Shown here: positions 35,283-44,682 of the stretch, piece after piece
Numbering within the stretch: the first letter of the stretch is position 1
How the letters are laid out: every line of letters begins with the position of its first letter
NCBI GenBank assembly: GCA_024649995.1
Contig: JANKMX010000003.1
Coordinates: 1-56,585, forward strand
Length of the DNA stretch: 56,585 nt
Direction: 5' to 3'
Source: Gudongella sp.
Lineage (GTDB): Bacteria; Bacillota; Clostridia; Tissierellales; Tissierellaceae
Notes under the pieces: generated by a model
Seen by the model: the letters and a program-made list of their open reading frames with translations, nothing else
The model's database searches: none
What the model was told of the DNA's origin: nothing
Program-made: the position numbers and the translations under genes

Positions 35283-36482
35283 TTACTTTACCAGATTCTT
35301 TTCCAGGAATCTATATATGACTTCTGCTGTCTGTACCACACTGCTTAAATTTACATATTCATCTGCGGTATGGTAGTTTTCTCCACTTGGGCCGAACACA
35401 AATGTTGGAATACCAGCCCTGGTGCCGAGATAATTGAAGTCTCCGATGCTTGAAAAGTATTCAATTTCTCCTGGCGATCCAGTCACTTCATCAATACTTT
35501 CCCTCAGTTTTATGGTAAACGGATTATCCTCCTCCACTATATATGGATCAAAGCCACCGTTTAAGGAATGTGGGGAATCTCTGAACTTAACCTGGATTTC
35601 GGCTTGAATTCCAGCTCTCTTGGCTGCATCCATGACCTCCTGTACCAGGTATTCTCGGGACTCTCCTCTAACTACGTGTCTGAAGACTGTAAACACTGCC
35701 TTTTCTGCTACGCTGCAGGCCGCACCACCGCCATTCATTCCAATTATACATACGTCTCCGTGTCCAAGCTTGTCATCCTTCAGGGTCTCTGTCTGCTTCA
35801 GCTCCATTATAAGCCTGGAAGCCTCCACAATGGCACTAAGGCCCTTTTTAGGGTTAGCGGCATGCGCTGCCTTGCCTTTTAGGAAAACCGAGTAATTCCA
35901 GCCTCCTCTTGCGCCGAGACACAATACTGGGAAGGGTTTGCCAACAAAGCCGCTGCTGGGTTCAGGGACAATCGCTGCATCTACATTATCTGTAATCCCA
36001 TCAAGGATCAATGCATCGGTGCCAAGGCCATAGGGACCTTCCTCATCTGATACGATAGTATAGACTATCTCTCCTGCAAAGCTTTGGTGGTTTTTCTTAA
36101 AGGCTTCAACAGCCATCATTATCGCAGCAACCCCTGATTTCATGTCCAGTGCTCCAAGTCCATAGAGCTTGTCTCCATCCCTCACAGGTTCTGTCGGATC
36201 CGTTGCCCAGTCCTGAGTCTTCTCCACAGTATCCACATGACCATTCAACAGTATCCTTGGACCCTCCCGATCACCTGTAAGTCTACCTACAACATTTATT
36301 CCATTGTACTTTAAAATCCTGTCCTCGGAGTAGCGATGGTAATGGGCAGGGATATCCCTGTCATTAAACCATTTCAAAACGTACTCCATGGCATTCTCTT
36401 CCTTTAAATACGGACTATATATGGAGATGAGCTCAGATAAAAGCTTCTCGAGTTTTTCCTTATCAATCGCACTCTGCATCAT
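35283..36482 (-). CDS. M20-family metallopeptidase (ArgE/DapE/CPG2-like)
   Basis: A 399-residue two-zinc amidohydrolase. Metal sites: ILLNGHVDTVEKT (His, Asp), YGLGALDMKSGVAAIMM (bridging Asp), VSDEEGPYGLGTD (Glu-Glu catalytic pair), a later PEPSSG, and a final His in GENYHTADE. It deacylates N-acyl amino acids or cleaves small peptides; YgeY/ArgE-like roles are possible. It lies downstream of the AGCS symporter, suggesting the symporter supplies, or exports, its amino acid. AGGAGAATGGAGA precedes the ATG. Confidence 0.9.
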   Translation of the reverse strand: MMQSAIDKEKLEKLLSELISIYSPYLKEENAMEYVLKWFNDRDIPAHYHRYSEDRILKYNGINVVGRLTGDREGPRILLNGHVDTVEKTQDWATDPTEPVRDGDKLYGLGALDMKSGVAAIMMAVEAFKKNHQSFAGEIVYTIVSDEEGPYGLGTDALILDGITDNVDAAIVPEPSSGFVGKPFPVLCLGARGGWNYSVFLKGKAAHAANPKKGLSAIVEASRLIMELKQTETLKDDKLGHGDVCIIGMNGGGAACSVAEKAVFTVFRHVVRGESREYLVQEVMDAAKRAGIQAEIQVKFRDSPHSLNGGFDPYIVEEDNPFTIKLRESIDEVTGSPGEIEYFSSIGDFNYLGTRAGIPTFVFGPSGENYHTADEYVNLSSVVQTAEVIYRFLEKNLVK

Positions 36483-36502
36483 TCTCCATTCTCCTTCCTG
36501 AT

Positions 36503-37873
36503 TTAAGCTTTACCTACATCCTTAAGATAGTACTCCTTGGAAGTAAAGAATTCCTTTGTAAGGTCTCTGACCTCTCCGTGTAGCATAAACAGTGCGAACA
36601 TATTCGGGAATATAATCATTGCAAGCATGATATCCAAGAATATCCACAATGTCTGAGCTCCACCAGCCGCACCTACAACTATCGATGCAAGGTAAACATA
36701 TCTCATGACTCTTGAGAATTTAAGGCCAAATAGGAACTCAGCCTGCTTCTCACCATAGAATATAACAACTATTAGTGTTGATACAACGAAAAGTAGCAAT
36801 GATACGGTTACAAGCAATCCTCCTGCTGCACCGTAGAATTCAGTGAAAGCTGCTGCTGGTAATCCTGATGGATTGTCCATTGCTCCAGGTCTTGTCCAGA
36901 TATCTGTTGAAAGTACAACAAATGCAGTAGTAGTACAAATTACAAGTGTATCTATTATGATTTCAAATAGACCCCAGAATCCCTGTCTAACGGCGTGGTC
37001 ATTGGTTGCTGCTGAGTGAGCCATTGGAGCTGTACCCATACCAGCCTCGTTTGAATATACTCCTCTTGCAACTCCCCATCTGATTGATGCTGCAACCACT
37101 GAACCTGCAAATCCTCCCACTGCTGACATTGGTGTGAAGGCATTTCCAAAGATTAATGCAAATACTCTTGGAACTTCAGCTATGTTAAATATAACTATTA
37201 CCATAGCAGCCAAGAAATAAGCTCCTGCCATAAATGGAACAAGTTTTTCGGTTGTGCTTGCGATTCTTGTGATACCACCGATTACTACCAAACCAACAAG
37301 TACAAGAGTTACAACTCCCGTGATGATTGGTGCCAATCCGAAAGCTTCCTGAGCAGACGCTGCTACTGAGTTTGCCTGTACCATAACACTCGGAACAAGC
37401 TCAAGCATTAGCATCAAAGCGAAGAATGATCCCAGCCATGGCATCTTAAGACCCTTTTTCATATAATACATCGGTCCACCAACATACTCGCCTTCCTCGT
37501 TCTTTTCTCTGTACTTGAATCCAAGTACGATTTCTACGAATTTTGATCCCATTCCCATCAGGGCCATAACCCACATCCAGAAAATGGCACCCGGGCCTCC
37601 AAACATTATTGCTGCAGGTACACCAATTATATTCGATGCTCCTACGGTTGAAGCAAGTGCTGCCGTTGCTGCCTGGAATGGGGATACTTCGCCCTTCTCA
37701 GCCTTGCCAAACATTTTCCCGAACGTCTGCTTTAAGATGTAGGGTAAGTAGCGAATCTGGAAAAATCCTAGTCTTGCTGACAGAACAAATCCTCCCAGAC
37801 CCAGTGTGATAAGCATGGGCCATCCCCACACTATACCGGTAATCCAGTTTACAAAATTAATAATTGCTTCCAT
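36503..37873 (-). CDS. alanine/glycine:cation symporter (AGCS, AlsT-like)
   Basis: A 456-residue membrane protein with about ten to eleven helices. AGCS marks: FQAATAALASTVGASNIIGV, GPGAIFWMWVMALMGMGSKF, YVGGPMYYMKKGL, WGVARGVYSNEAGMGTAPM. It cotransports alanine or glycine with sodium or protons. It stands between a RocB-like peptidase and an ArgE/DapE-like peptidase on the same strand, so the three genes look like an amino-acid or peptide scavenging unit. Confidence 0.95.
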   Translation of the reverse strand: MEAIINFVNWITGIVWGWPMLITLGLGGFVLSARLGFFQIRYLPYILKQTFGKMFGKAEKGEVSPFQAATAALASTVGASNIIGVPAAIMFGGPGAIFWMWVMALMGMGSKFVEIVLGFKYREKNEEGEYVGGPMYYMKKGLKMPWLGSFFALMLMLELVPSVMVQANSVAASAQEAFGLAPIITGVVTLVLVGLVVIGGITRIASTTEKLVPFMAGAYFLAAMVIVIFNIAEVPRVFALIFGNAFTPMSAVGGFAGSVVAASIRWGVARGVYSNEAGMGTAPMAHSAATNDHAVRQGFWGLFEIIIDTLVICTTTAFVVLSTDIWTRPGAMDNPSGLPAAAFTEFYGAAGGLLVTVSLLLFVVSTLIVVIFYGEKQAEFLFGLKFSRVMRYVYLASIVVGAAGGAQTLWIFLDIMLAMIIFPNMFALFMLHGEVRDLTKEFFTSKEYYLKDVGKA

Positions 37874-37923
37874 ACAATACCTCCTTTGAAATTTTATATT
37901 CTAAATGCCCTATGCATTTAAAA

Positions 37924-39561
37924 TCATGATGATAAAAGATAATCAATTGCAAATTTAGTCAACCTAGGGGTATTCTCCAATAGGTCCTCTCTTAATACCC
38001 TTTCAGTGAACTTGTGGTAATCCTTACCCCAAGGTCCTATGTTTACAATAGGAACTGATATTGCCTCAAGATCCTTGAAAGGAATTGAGTAGGTTCTATT
38101 CCAATGAGGCATGTTCTTTTCTATATAAGGTACAACTGACTCACTATCATTTAGAGCTACATAGCTAAGGTCTGAAATTCCCATGAAATAGTGTTTTCTT
38201 GCATAGCACTGCTCAAGCTCTTCCTTTGCGTATTGAATCAGGTGAAGGCCAAGGTGCTTTGCCTTATAGGGAAGATCCTTGAAATCAAGATTTGCGATAT
38301 GAGGATAATATGGAGGTGAAAATGCTATTACCACCTTAGGATTCTTATCCAACATAAAATCTATGGTCAAACTTATCAGATCCAGTGTACTGTCAGGAAT
38401 ATTTGTCCTTCCTTCTGAAATGTCCCTCTTTATGCTTTCGACCTTTTGATCATATGCCTCAAGGAACTCTTCTCCGGAATCATCCATGGCTTGCTTGAAA
38501 GCTTCCGAGAAATACATTACGCTGGTGCTCCAGGGAAGGTTTTCAATAGGCTGATGGCCCATTATCCTGAATCTACTGTAATGCTCATTTATTCTCTTGA
38601 TTACATTATCAAATGCTTGAGTTGATAGTCTCTTAGCATTCTCAAGAATATCCTTCGGTGTTTGAGTAAGTGTCAAAACAGAAAAATACCCACCAGCCGA
38701 TTCAGGTATGGAAGCATCATACTGTTCCTTTGTATCCCTCATAAAGCTCCATGATGGTGGTGGTGATACCTCACCCTCAACAACATCCGAAAACAGTGGA
38801 TTCATATCTGTAAGTGTAACTATCTCTGAAAGCACATGGGATGGGTTCAATCCCTGGAATATGTGACCCAGGTGGGTCTTCCTTCCTCTTACATATACTA
38901 CAACCATGGTCTTGCCGACTGAACCTTCGTAGAAAACCGCTCTTCCCTTTTCATCTCTCTCATGTGGTTCACCATCTATACACATTAGATATTCAAGTCC
39001 ATACTTGTCCTTGAGGTCATTCAAGAGGCTGGCACCTTCCCTTGCTCCCTGGGAAAGGGATTCTTCATCCGGTACAGATAAGAATAAGAGATTGCCCCTA
39101 AAATTATCAAGCTCTGTGTAATCCTTGAGCAGCTGCATGTGGATTGCTCCTGCTGCCTTCATATCAGCTGTTCCTCTACCAAATATCCAATTTCCTGATT
39201 CCAGGTCATCCCTTGCATCCTGATTCAAATCCGCTTGAGAAATTTTTTCTGCAAGTCTTTCTGGGTCATATGCAAATTCCTGTATCCTCCCATAGTCAAA
39301 GGAGTCAACAACATCATGATGATGAAGTAATATAACAGTCTCAGGTCCTTCTCCTCTTCTTAGTCCCCATACAACTGCCCTTTCAAGTGGGTCATCGCTT
39401 AATTGATATTTACCAAACAATTCCTTGTTCTCTCTGAAATAGTTCAAATCCGCCAACCAGTCATAAATATATGTCTCTACATCCTTCTCCAACTCAGTAC
39501 CTGTGTCACTTTGAATTTTAACAAGCTCATAAAATAATTTTTCTAGTTCATTCTTGTTCAT
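37924..39561 (-). CDS. M20-family peptidase, RocB-like
   Basis: A 545-residue member of the large M20 subgroup that includes Bacillus RocB (arginine utilisation, function unclear). Metal-site segments: VILLHHHDVVDS, IFGRGTADMKAAGAI, SVPDEESLSQGAREGAS. The C-terminal half has MYFSEAFKQAMDD and IGPWGKDYHKFTERV with the last His. I start it at the ATG 39559-39561 (GGGAG seven bases upstream); the neighbouring ATG at 39564 is possible. Probably a peptidase or amidohydrolase; the exact substrate is unknown. Confidence 0.88.
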   Translation of the reverse strand: MNKNELEKLFYELVKIQSDTGTELEKDVETYIYDWLADLNYFRENKELFGKYQLSDDPLERAVVWGLRRGEGPETVILLHHHDVVDSFDYGRIQEFAYDPERLAEKISQADLNQDARDDLESGNWIFGRGTADMKAAGAIHMQLLKDYTELDNFRGNLLFLSVPDEESLSQGAREGASLLNDLKDKYGLEYLMCIDGEPHERDEKGRAVFYEGSVGKTMVVVYVRGRKTHLGHIFQGLNPSHVLSEIVTLTDMNPLFSDVVEGEVSPPPSWSFMRDTKEQYDASIPESAGGYFSVLTLTQTPKDILENAKRLSTQAFDNVIKRINEHYSRFRIMGHQPIENLPWSTSVMYFSEAFKQAMDDSGEEFLEAYDQKVESIKRDISEGRTNIPDSTLDLISLTIDFMLDKNPKVVIAFSPPYYPHIANLDFKDLPYKAKHLGLHLIQYAKEELEQCYARKHYFMGISDLSYVALNDSESVVPYIEKNMPHWNRTYSIPFKDLEAISVPIVNIGPWGKDYHKFTERVLREDLLENTPRLTKFAIDYLLSS

Positions 39562-39657
39562 CATATCACTCCCAAATATTGGAATTAGTTCGAATAATTT
39601 AAATATTAACACTTATTATCCATTATACATAACTTTACTGCCTTGGTCAAATAAAGA

Positions 39658-39683
39658 GCTCTCGATATATAATTATCGAGAGC
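39658..39683 (-). terminator. terminator after the GntR/TrkA-C regulator
   Basis: GCTCTCGAT and ATCGAGAGC form a 9-bp stem with an AT-rich loop, followed on the minus strand by TCTTTATTT. It ends the 2-oxoacid oxidoreductase operon. Confidence 0.8.
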
Positions 39684-39698
39684 CTTTGATTGCAACAT

Positions 39699-40322
39699 TT
39701 AATCTTCATCTATGAACACCTTTACTGCCTCAAATACCTCCTCCTCACCAATTATAAGGAGGATATCACCCTTTTCAATTACCGCATAGGGACCAGGAGA
39801 AAGAATTGTATGGTCCCCTCGCCTTATGCCAACTATTGTAGCTCCTGTATTTTGCCAAAAATTAATTTCCCCGATTGACTTCCCTGTCATTCTGCATTTA
39901 TCGGTGATTTCAAGCTCAAATGGAGTGAGAGCTGTAGTGTGACTTAATATACTGCTCCTTTCAATTATTTTATCAATTATCTCAAGAATCTGATTTTCAA
40001 TCTGGTTCTTTTTTTCTGCAAGCTCCATTATTTTCATCTTATAGGAGGTTACACTTTCAATATTCTTGAATCTGTTAATGTACTTGTAGGCCTTGTCCTT
40101 TGATAGGATAGTGATTCCGCTTCCCTTGGACGACTCAACCACTCCCACATCCTCAAGAATTTTTATCGCTCTTCTTATGGTTTCCGGAGAAACATTGTAG
40201 GTTCCAGCCAGGGTTGATCTACCGTAGAGCTTTTCTCCCTCTTCATACTGTCCCTTGTAGATGGCATTTGCTATATCAAGTGCAATCTTTTCATATCTCG
40301 GGCTAGAATGATTATCATCCAT
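39699..40322 (-). CDS. GntR-type regulator with TrkA-C (RCK_C) ligand domain
   Basis: A 207-residue regulator combining a GntR winged helix (RYEKIALDIANAIYKGQYEE, then SPETIRRAIKILEDVGVVES) with a C-terminal TrkA_C domain (LSPGPYAVIEKGDILLIIGE) joined by a coiled linker. TrkA_C domains bind nucleotides, including c-di-AMP in Gram-positives, so the regulator may sense such a ligand. The ATG at 40320-40322 is chosen (AGAGG eight bases upstream); GTG at 40331 is the alternative. It is the last gene in the ferredoxin oxidoreductase operon and may regulate it. Confidence 0.88.
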   Translation of the reverse strand: MDDNHSSPRYEKIALDIANAIYKGQYEEGEKLYGRSTLAGTYNVSPETIRRAIKILEDVGVVESSKGSGITILSKDKAYKYINRFKNIESVTSYKMKIMELAEKKNQIENQILEIIDKIIERSSILSHTTALTPFELEITDKCRMTGKSIGEINFWQNTGATIVGIRRGDHTILSPGPYAVIEKGDILLIIGEEEVFEAVKVFIDED

Positions 40323-40383
40323 TTTCAACACCTCTTCATATATTCTTGAAAACTATTTTACCATGTTTTAGCTGCTGTAACAA

Positions 40384-42057
40384 TCAGCCCTCAAGAATAG
40401 ATTTGAGATTACTGATAATTTCATCACCATTGATTGCCCTTCCATCATACTTAAGAATCCTATGAGAAATTTCCAATCTTGTTTTTTCAAGTATAAGGCT
40501 TTCCAGCTGTCCAGTCATATTCTGCTCCACAGTTATTATTTTTTTTGCATCCCTACCCAGTTTATTGATCATATCTGTTGGAAACGGCCATATGTCACCA
40601 TATACAAGGGCCCCCACTGATAAGCCATCATCATTCAATCTTGTCACAGCATCCAGAAGTGCACCGTGTGTCGCACCAAATCCAACAAGAAGTATTTCTG
40701 GATTTTCGGCGCCTATCTGGTCTGGTTCCATTAATTCCTTCTTGAGACCTTCCAATTTCTGCATTCTCTTCTTCATCATACTGTTTCTTGTTTCTATAGA
40801 TTCGTCAATATTTCCATACTCGTTATGTTCATGGCTATCCACCAGAACTTCTACCCCCTCTTTTTTACCAGGCAAAATTCTGGGTGATACACCCGTTTCA
40901 GTATATTCGTACCTTTTGTACCTTTCACTTGTTCCTTCATAATTTGCCTCAACGTTTCGAACTATTTCAACCTTTGAAAAATCAAAAGGGTTCATTGTCA
41001 TCATATAGTCCGTCAAATACTCTTCTGTCATGATAATGACTGGAATCTGATATTTTTCAGCAAGATTGAAGGCTCTAGCGGTTTGGTAGAATGCATCCTC
41101 TGGATTTCTCAGTGCAATTACCATCTTTGGAAATTCCCCATGGCCTGCATGGATTACAAATCTTAGATCAGCCTGTTCAGTCCTTGTTGAAAGACCTGTA
41201 GCTGGCCCTGGTCTCTGGGCATTTACCACAACTACAGGCTGCTCCAATATTCCTGATAGACTTAGTGCCTCAGTCATCAGTGAGAATCCTCCTCCTGAAG
41301 ACCCGGTCATTGCCCTTGTGCCGGCATAGCTTGCTCCTAATGCCATGTTTAGGGCTCCAACTTCATCCTCAATTTGGTCCACTACAATACCCATCTCCTT
41401 CGACTTAGCGGATATGTAGCTCATTACACTGGTTGAAGGAGTCATTGGATATCCGCAATAATACTTTACTCCAGCGGCTATCGCTCCCAATGCCAAAGCC
41501 TGATTACCATTGATGATGATTTTATCATCCCTTTTCTTCTCAAGTTCAATCTCGGTTTGGGTCAATTCATAGCCCTTTTTAAAAGCCTCAATATTCAACT
41601 GAAGGACTTTATCCTTAAAGGCCTCCTCCAAAGTATCCATTGCCACCTCAGGATCCAGGCCAAAGTACTTTCCAATGGCGCCAAAGCCAATTGTAGGCAC
41701 AACCTTTTGATTCCCAATTTCCTTTGCAATCTTCTGAAGGGGCAAATGCATGAAATCCCTGTCCCTATGGTACTCCTCATCAAGTACCACCAATCCGCCC
41801 TCCTTGAGGTTTCCCATATGAAAATCAACTGTCTCAGCGGTCATTGCGAATATCATGTCAACCTTTGTTGAATAGGTGGTGACTGGTTTGTCTGAAAACC
41901 TCACCTGCATGAAGTTATGACCACCTCTTACCATCGACATGTAATTCTTGTATGTGAAAACATGATAACCACTTCTTTTAATTGTCTTTTCAAGGAGTAG
42001 CACGACCGTCTCTATACCCTGTCCTGCCGCTCCTCCAATCAATATTGTATAGTCCAT
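40384..42057 (-). CDS. 2-oxoacid:ferredoxin oxidoreductase, fused gamma-alpha subunit (copy 2)
   Basis: A 557-residue fusion. Residues 1-180 form the gamma domain (YTILIGGAAGQGIETVVLLL, MVRGGHNFMQVRF). The alpha domain begins near 190 (ALGAIAAGVKYYCGYPMTPS) with VVDQIEDEVGALNMALGASY, GSSGGGFSLMTEAL, and a transketolase C-like end. With the beta subunit it oxidatively decarboxylates a 2-oxoacid to acyl-CoA, reducing ferredoxin. It is a clear paralogue of the protein at 42919-44586, same order and length, with diverged substrate-facing stretches. AAAGGTGGGG precedes the ATG. Confidence 0.93.
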   Translation of the reverse strand: MDYTILIGGAAGQGIETVVLLLEKTIKRSGYHVFTYKNYMSMVRGGHNFMQVRFSDKPVTTYSTKVDMIFAMTAETVDFHMGNLKEGGLVVLDEEYHRDRDFMHLPLQKIAKEIGNQKVVPTIGFGAIGKYFGLDPEVAMDTLEEAFKDKVLQLNIEAFKKGYELTQTEIELEKKRDDKIIINGNQALALGAIAAGVKYYCGYPMTPSTSVMSYISAKSKEMGIVVDQIEDEVGALNMALGASYAGTRAMTGSSGGGFSLMTEALSLSGILEQPVVVVNAQRPGPATGLSTRTEQADLRFVIHAGHGEFPKMVIALRNPEDAFYQTARAFNLAEKYQIPVIIMTEEYLTDYMMTMNPFDFSKVEIVRNVEANYEGTSERYKRYEYTETGVSPRILPGKKEGVEVLVDSHEHNEYGNIDESIETRNSMMKKRMQKLEGLKKELMEPDQIGAENPEILLVGFGATHGALLDAVTRLNDDGLSVGALVYGDIWPFPTDMINKLGRDAKKIITVEQNMTGQLESLILEKTRLEISHRILKYDGRAINGDEIISNLKSILEG

Positions 42058-42070
42058 TTTTTCCCCACCT

Positions 42071-42919
42071 TTAATAGAAGTCTTTCATAAGCTTTTCTGC
42101 ATCCATAGGATTCAACACAGCATCAACCAAAGGTGGTCCTTCCTTGATGAACTGGAACCTGTCCTCATAGATTTCCTTCTCCACCTTGTACAGTATGCCT
42201 GTTGGGATTTTGTCTCCAAACTCCAGGGACTTCTCATATGCAGCATTGAAATCAGTGTAGTCATAATCATCTGGAAGCTTATAAACCCTATCCTTGTACC
42301 ATTGGAAGGTATTTACCTTGTTCCAGACCACACATGGCTGAAATATATCAAGATGGGCATAGCCTTTGTACTGGATGGCCTCCTTCATCAACTCAACCAA
42401 CTGAGGTATGTCTCCGGAAAAACCTCTGGCAACAAATCCCGCCCCCATAGTCAGGGATAGGGCAAGGGGCTTTACAGGCTCAACCTTTACTCCATCAAAC
42501 TGTAGAGTGGTAACCTGCCCCATGGCGGTTGTTGGAGACCCCTGTCCCTTGGTTAGTCCATATATCTGATTGTCATGTACAAAATGAGCAATATTAACAT
42601 TTCTTCTTATGGTGTGTATGAAATGATTTCCTCCCTCTCCGTAGGTATCTCCATCTCCTGATTCTGCAATCACTGTTAGTTCCTTGTTGGAAAGCTTAAT
42701 ACCGATTGCCGGGGGTAAAGCCCTGCCATGTAGTCCATTGAAGCCATTCGCACCGATGTAGTGAGGCATCTTGGCTGCCTGTCCAATTCCTGTTACAATT
42801 ACAGCCATATGAGGTGGTATTTCAAGCTCTTCCAGTGCCTGCTTTAGTGCTTTTCTAATCATATAATTGCCGCAACCCGGGCACCATGATGGGTCATACA
42901 GATTATATTCACATGTCAT
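42071..42919 (-). CDS. 2-oxoacid:ferredoxin oxidoreductase, beta subunit
   Basis: The thiamine-diphosphate-binding subunit, 282 residues. It opens with the WCPGCGNYMIRKALKQAL cysteine motif, has the TPP motif around ESGDGDTYGEGGNHFIHTIR, and lacks the C-terminal ferredoxin-like domain, as in the KorB type. Its ATG overlaps the stop codon of the upstream gamma-alpha gene (TAATG), so translation is coupled. It is the only beta subunit in this locus and presumably pairs with both gamma-alpha proteins. The substrate (2-oxoglutarate, branched-chain or aromatic 2-oxoacid) is undetermined. Confidence 0.93.
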   Translation of the reverse strand: MTCEYNLYDPSWCPGCGNYMIRKALKQALEELEIPPHMAVIVTGIGQAAKMPHYIGANGFNGLHGRALPPAIGIKLSNKELTVIAESGDGDTYGEGGNHFIHTIRRNVNIAHFVHDNQIYGLTKGQGSPTTAMGQVTTLQFDGVKVEPVKPLALSLTMGAGFVARGFSGDIPQLVELMKEAIQYKGYAHLDIFQPCVVWNKVNTFQWYKDRVYKLPDDYDYTDFNAAYEKSLEFGDKIPTGILYKVEKEIYEDRFQFIKEGPPLVDAVLNPMDAEKLMKDFY

Positions 42920-44586
42920 TATTCAACAACCTCCTTAAGTCTTTTGTAGAGTTCATCAACACTAAATGCTCTACCATCGTATTTAAGTATCCTAACGTCA
43001 CTTTTTATCAATGCAAACTCTCTCATCAATCCATCAAGCTGCGCTGTGGAATTGTTCTCAATATCTATAATTTTCTTTGCAGCTGAGACATTTTCCTTTA
43101 AAAGCTTGGTTGGGAATGGATAGATATCACCATAAATCAATGCTCCAACAGAATATCCCTCTTCCTGCAACATCTCCATAGCTTCCTTCACAGGCCCATA
43201 AACTGAGCCCCAACATACAAGGAGATTATCCGGCTTATCCTCTCCAATTAACCAAGGCTCCTGTATTTCAACTTCAAGAAGCTCTCCTTTTTTGTTCCGT
43301 TTATCAACCATGGATTTTCTAACAGCAGCACTCTCAGTGATATTTCCATACTCATCGTGCTCATCACTATCCACCAAAATAATCTTGTCCTCTGCTTTTC
43401 CTGGAATTATTCTTGGTGATACTCCGTTATCCGTAAGCAGGTACCTCTTGTATCTACCCTCTGGCAATTTACCTTCATGTAGATTTCGTTCTATTGCTAT
43501 GTTCTTGAAATCAAATGGCTCAACTGCAGTTTCTCCATCCGCAAGATACTGATCACTTAAAAGTATCACCGGTATCTGGTATTTTTCAGCCAGATTAAAA
43601 GCCCTTGCAGTTTGGTAAAAGGCATCTTCAACACTTCTTAAGCTGATGACCATCTTTGGAAACTCTCCATGACCGGAATGTATTACAAATCTAAGGTCAG
43701 CCTGCTCAGTCCTTGTTGGTAGACCTGTAGCAGGACCCGGCCTCTGTACGTTTACTATCACTACAGGAGTCTCAATGATACCTGCAAGACTCAGGGCTTC
43801 AGACATCAATGCTATTCCTCCCCCTGAAGAACCCGTCATTGCTCTTACACCCGCATAGCTCGCTCCCAGGGCCATGTTGAGTGCAGCCACTTCATCCTCT
43901 ACCTGTTCGGTGAATATCCCAAGATCCATGCTCCACTTTTCCATATTACTCAAGACAGTGGTTGAAGGGGTCATTGGATAGCCACAATAATATCTGCAGC
44001 CTGCCGCAGCTGCTCCCAAGGCAACTGATGTATTACCATCAATCAGTATTCTTTCATCCTGCAATTTCTCCAGATTGAATCTGGATTGGACCATTTCATA
44101 TCCCTTGCTAAATGCTTCCTTATTGACTTCTACAATTGTATCCTTTAGAGTAGTCTCAATTACTTTTAGTGCCTCTTCAGATTCAAGTCCAAGGAGCTTA
44201 ATTATAACACCCATGCCGACACTTGTCATGGCTCTAGGATTACCTGCCACCTTTGCCGTCCCTTCAAGATCCAGAAGAAGAAGGTCTTTATATTCACTCA
44301 CTGCTGTATCCGCCAGTATAATTCCTTCTTCTTTTAGCCTATCCTTGTGCAGGTCTATGGTTTCCTCATTCAAAGCATAGATGATATCCACCTTGTCCTC
44401 ATATGTATACACCTGCTTGTCAGAAAACCTAATCTGAATAAAGTTATGACCACCTCTAACTCTGGACATATAGTCACTATGTTTAAAAACAAAATACCCA
44501 TATCTTTTTAATGATTTTGTCAGCAGTTGTGCCAATGTGTCCATCCCTTGGCCAGCTGCTCCTCCGATTAGAATGGAATAATTCAT
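42919..44586 (-). CDS. 2-oxoacid:ferredoxin oxidoreductase, fused gamma-alpha subunit (copy 1)
   Basis: The 555-residue first gene of the operon, with gamma (YSILIGGAAGQGMDTLAQLL, SRVRGGHNFIQIRF) fused to alpha (AGCRYYCGYPMTPSTTVLSN, GSSGGGIALMSEALSLAGII). It shares long stretches with copy 2, including PVVIVNVQRPGPATGLPTRT and a YQIPVILL-type segment, so the two arose by duplication. Differences cluster after residue 350 and around TEQVEDE versus DQIEDE. The pair suggests two substrate specificities or a regulated isoform. It is divergent from the P1 peptidase gene. Confidence 0.93.
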   Translation of the reverse strand: MNYSILIGGAAGQGMDTLAQLLTKSLKRYGYFVFKHSDYMSRVRGGHNFIQIRFSDKQVYTYEDKVDIIYALNEETIDLHKDRLKEEGIILADTAVSEYKDLLLLDLEGTAKVAGNPRAMTSVGMGVIIKLLGLESEEALKVIETTLKDTIVEVNKEAFSKGYEMVQSRFNLEKLQDERILIDGNTSVALGAAAAGCRYYCGYPMTPSTTVLSNMEKWSMDLGIFTEQVEDEVAALNMALGASYAGVRAMTGSSGGGIALMSEALSLAGIIETPVVIVNVQRPGPATGLPTRTEQADLRFVIHSGHGEFPKMVISLRSVEDAFYQTARAFNLAEKYQIPVILLSDQYLADGETAVEPFDFKNIAIERNLHEGKLPEGRYKRYLLTDNGVSPRIIPGKAEDKIILVDSDEHDEYGNITESAAVRKSMVDKRNKKGELLEVEIQEPWLIGEDKPDNLLVCWGSVYGPVKEAMEMLQEEGYSVGALIYGDIYPFPTKLLKENVSAAKKIIDIENNSTAQLDGLMREFALIKSDVRILKYDGRAFSVDELYKRLKEVVE

Positions 44587-44682
44587 CTTGCATCTCCCCC
44601 CTTTTGCCTATATCATATGATTAGTATATACCCTCATTGAGAGGAAATATCCACATGATTAAGTTGAAAGGGAGCTGATTCA

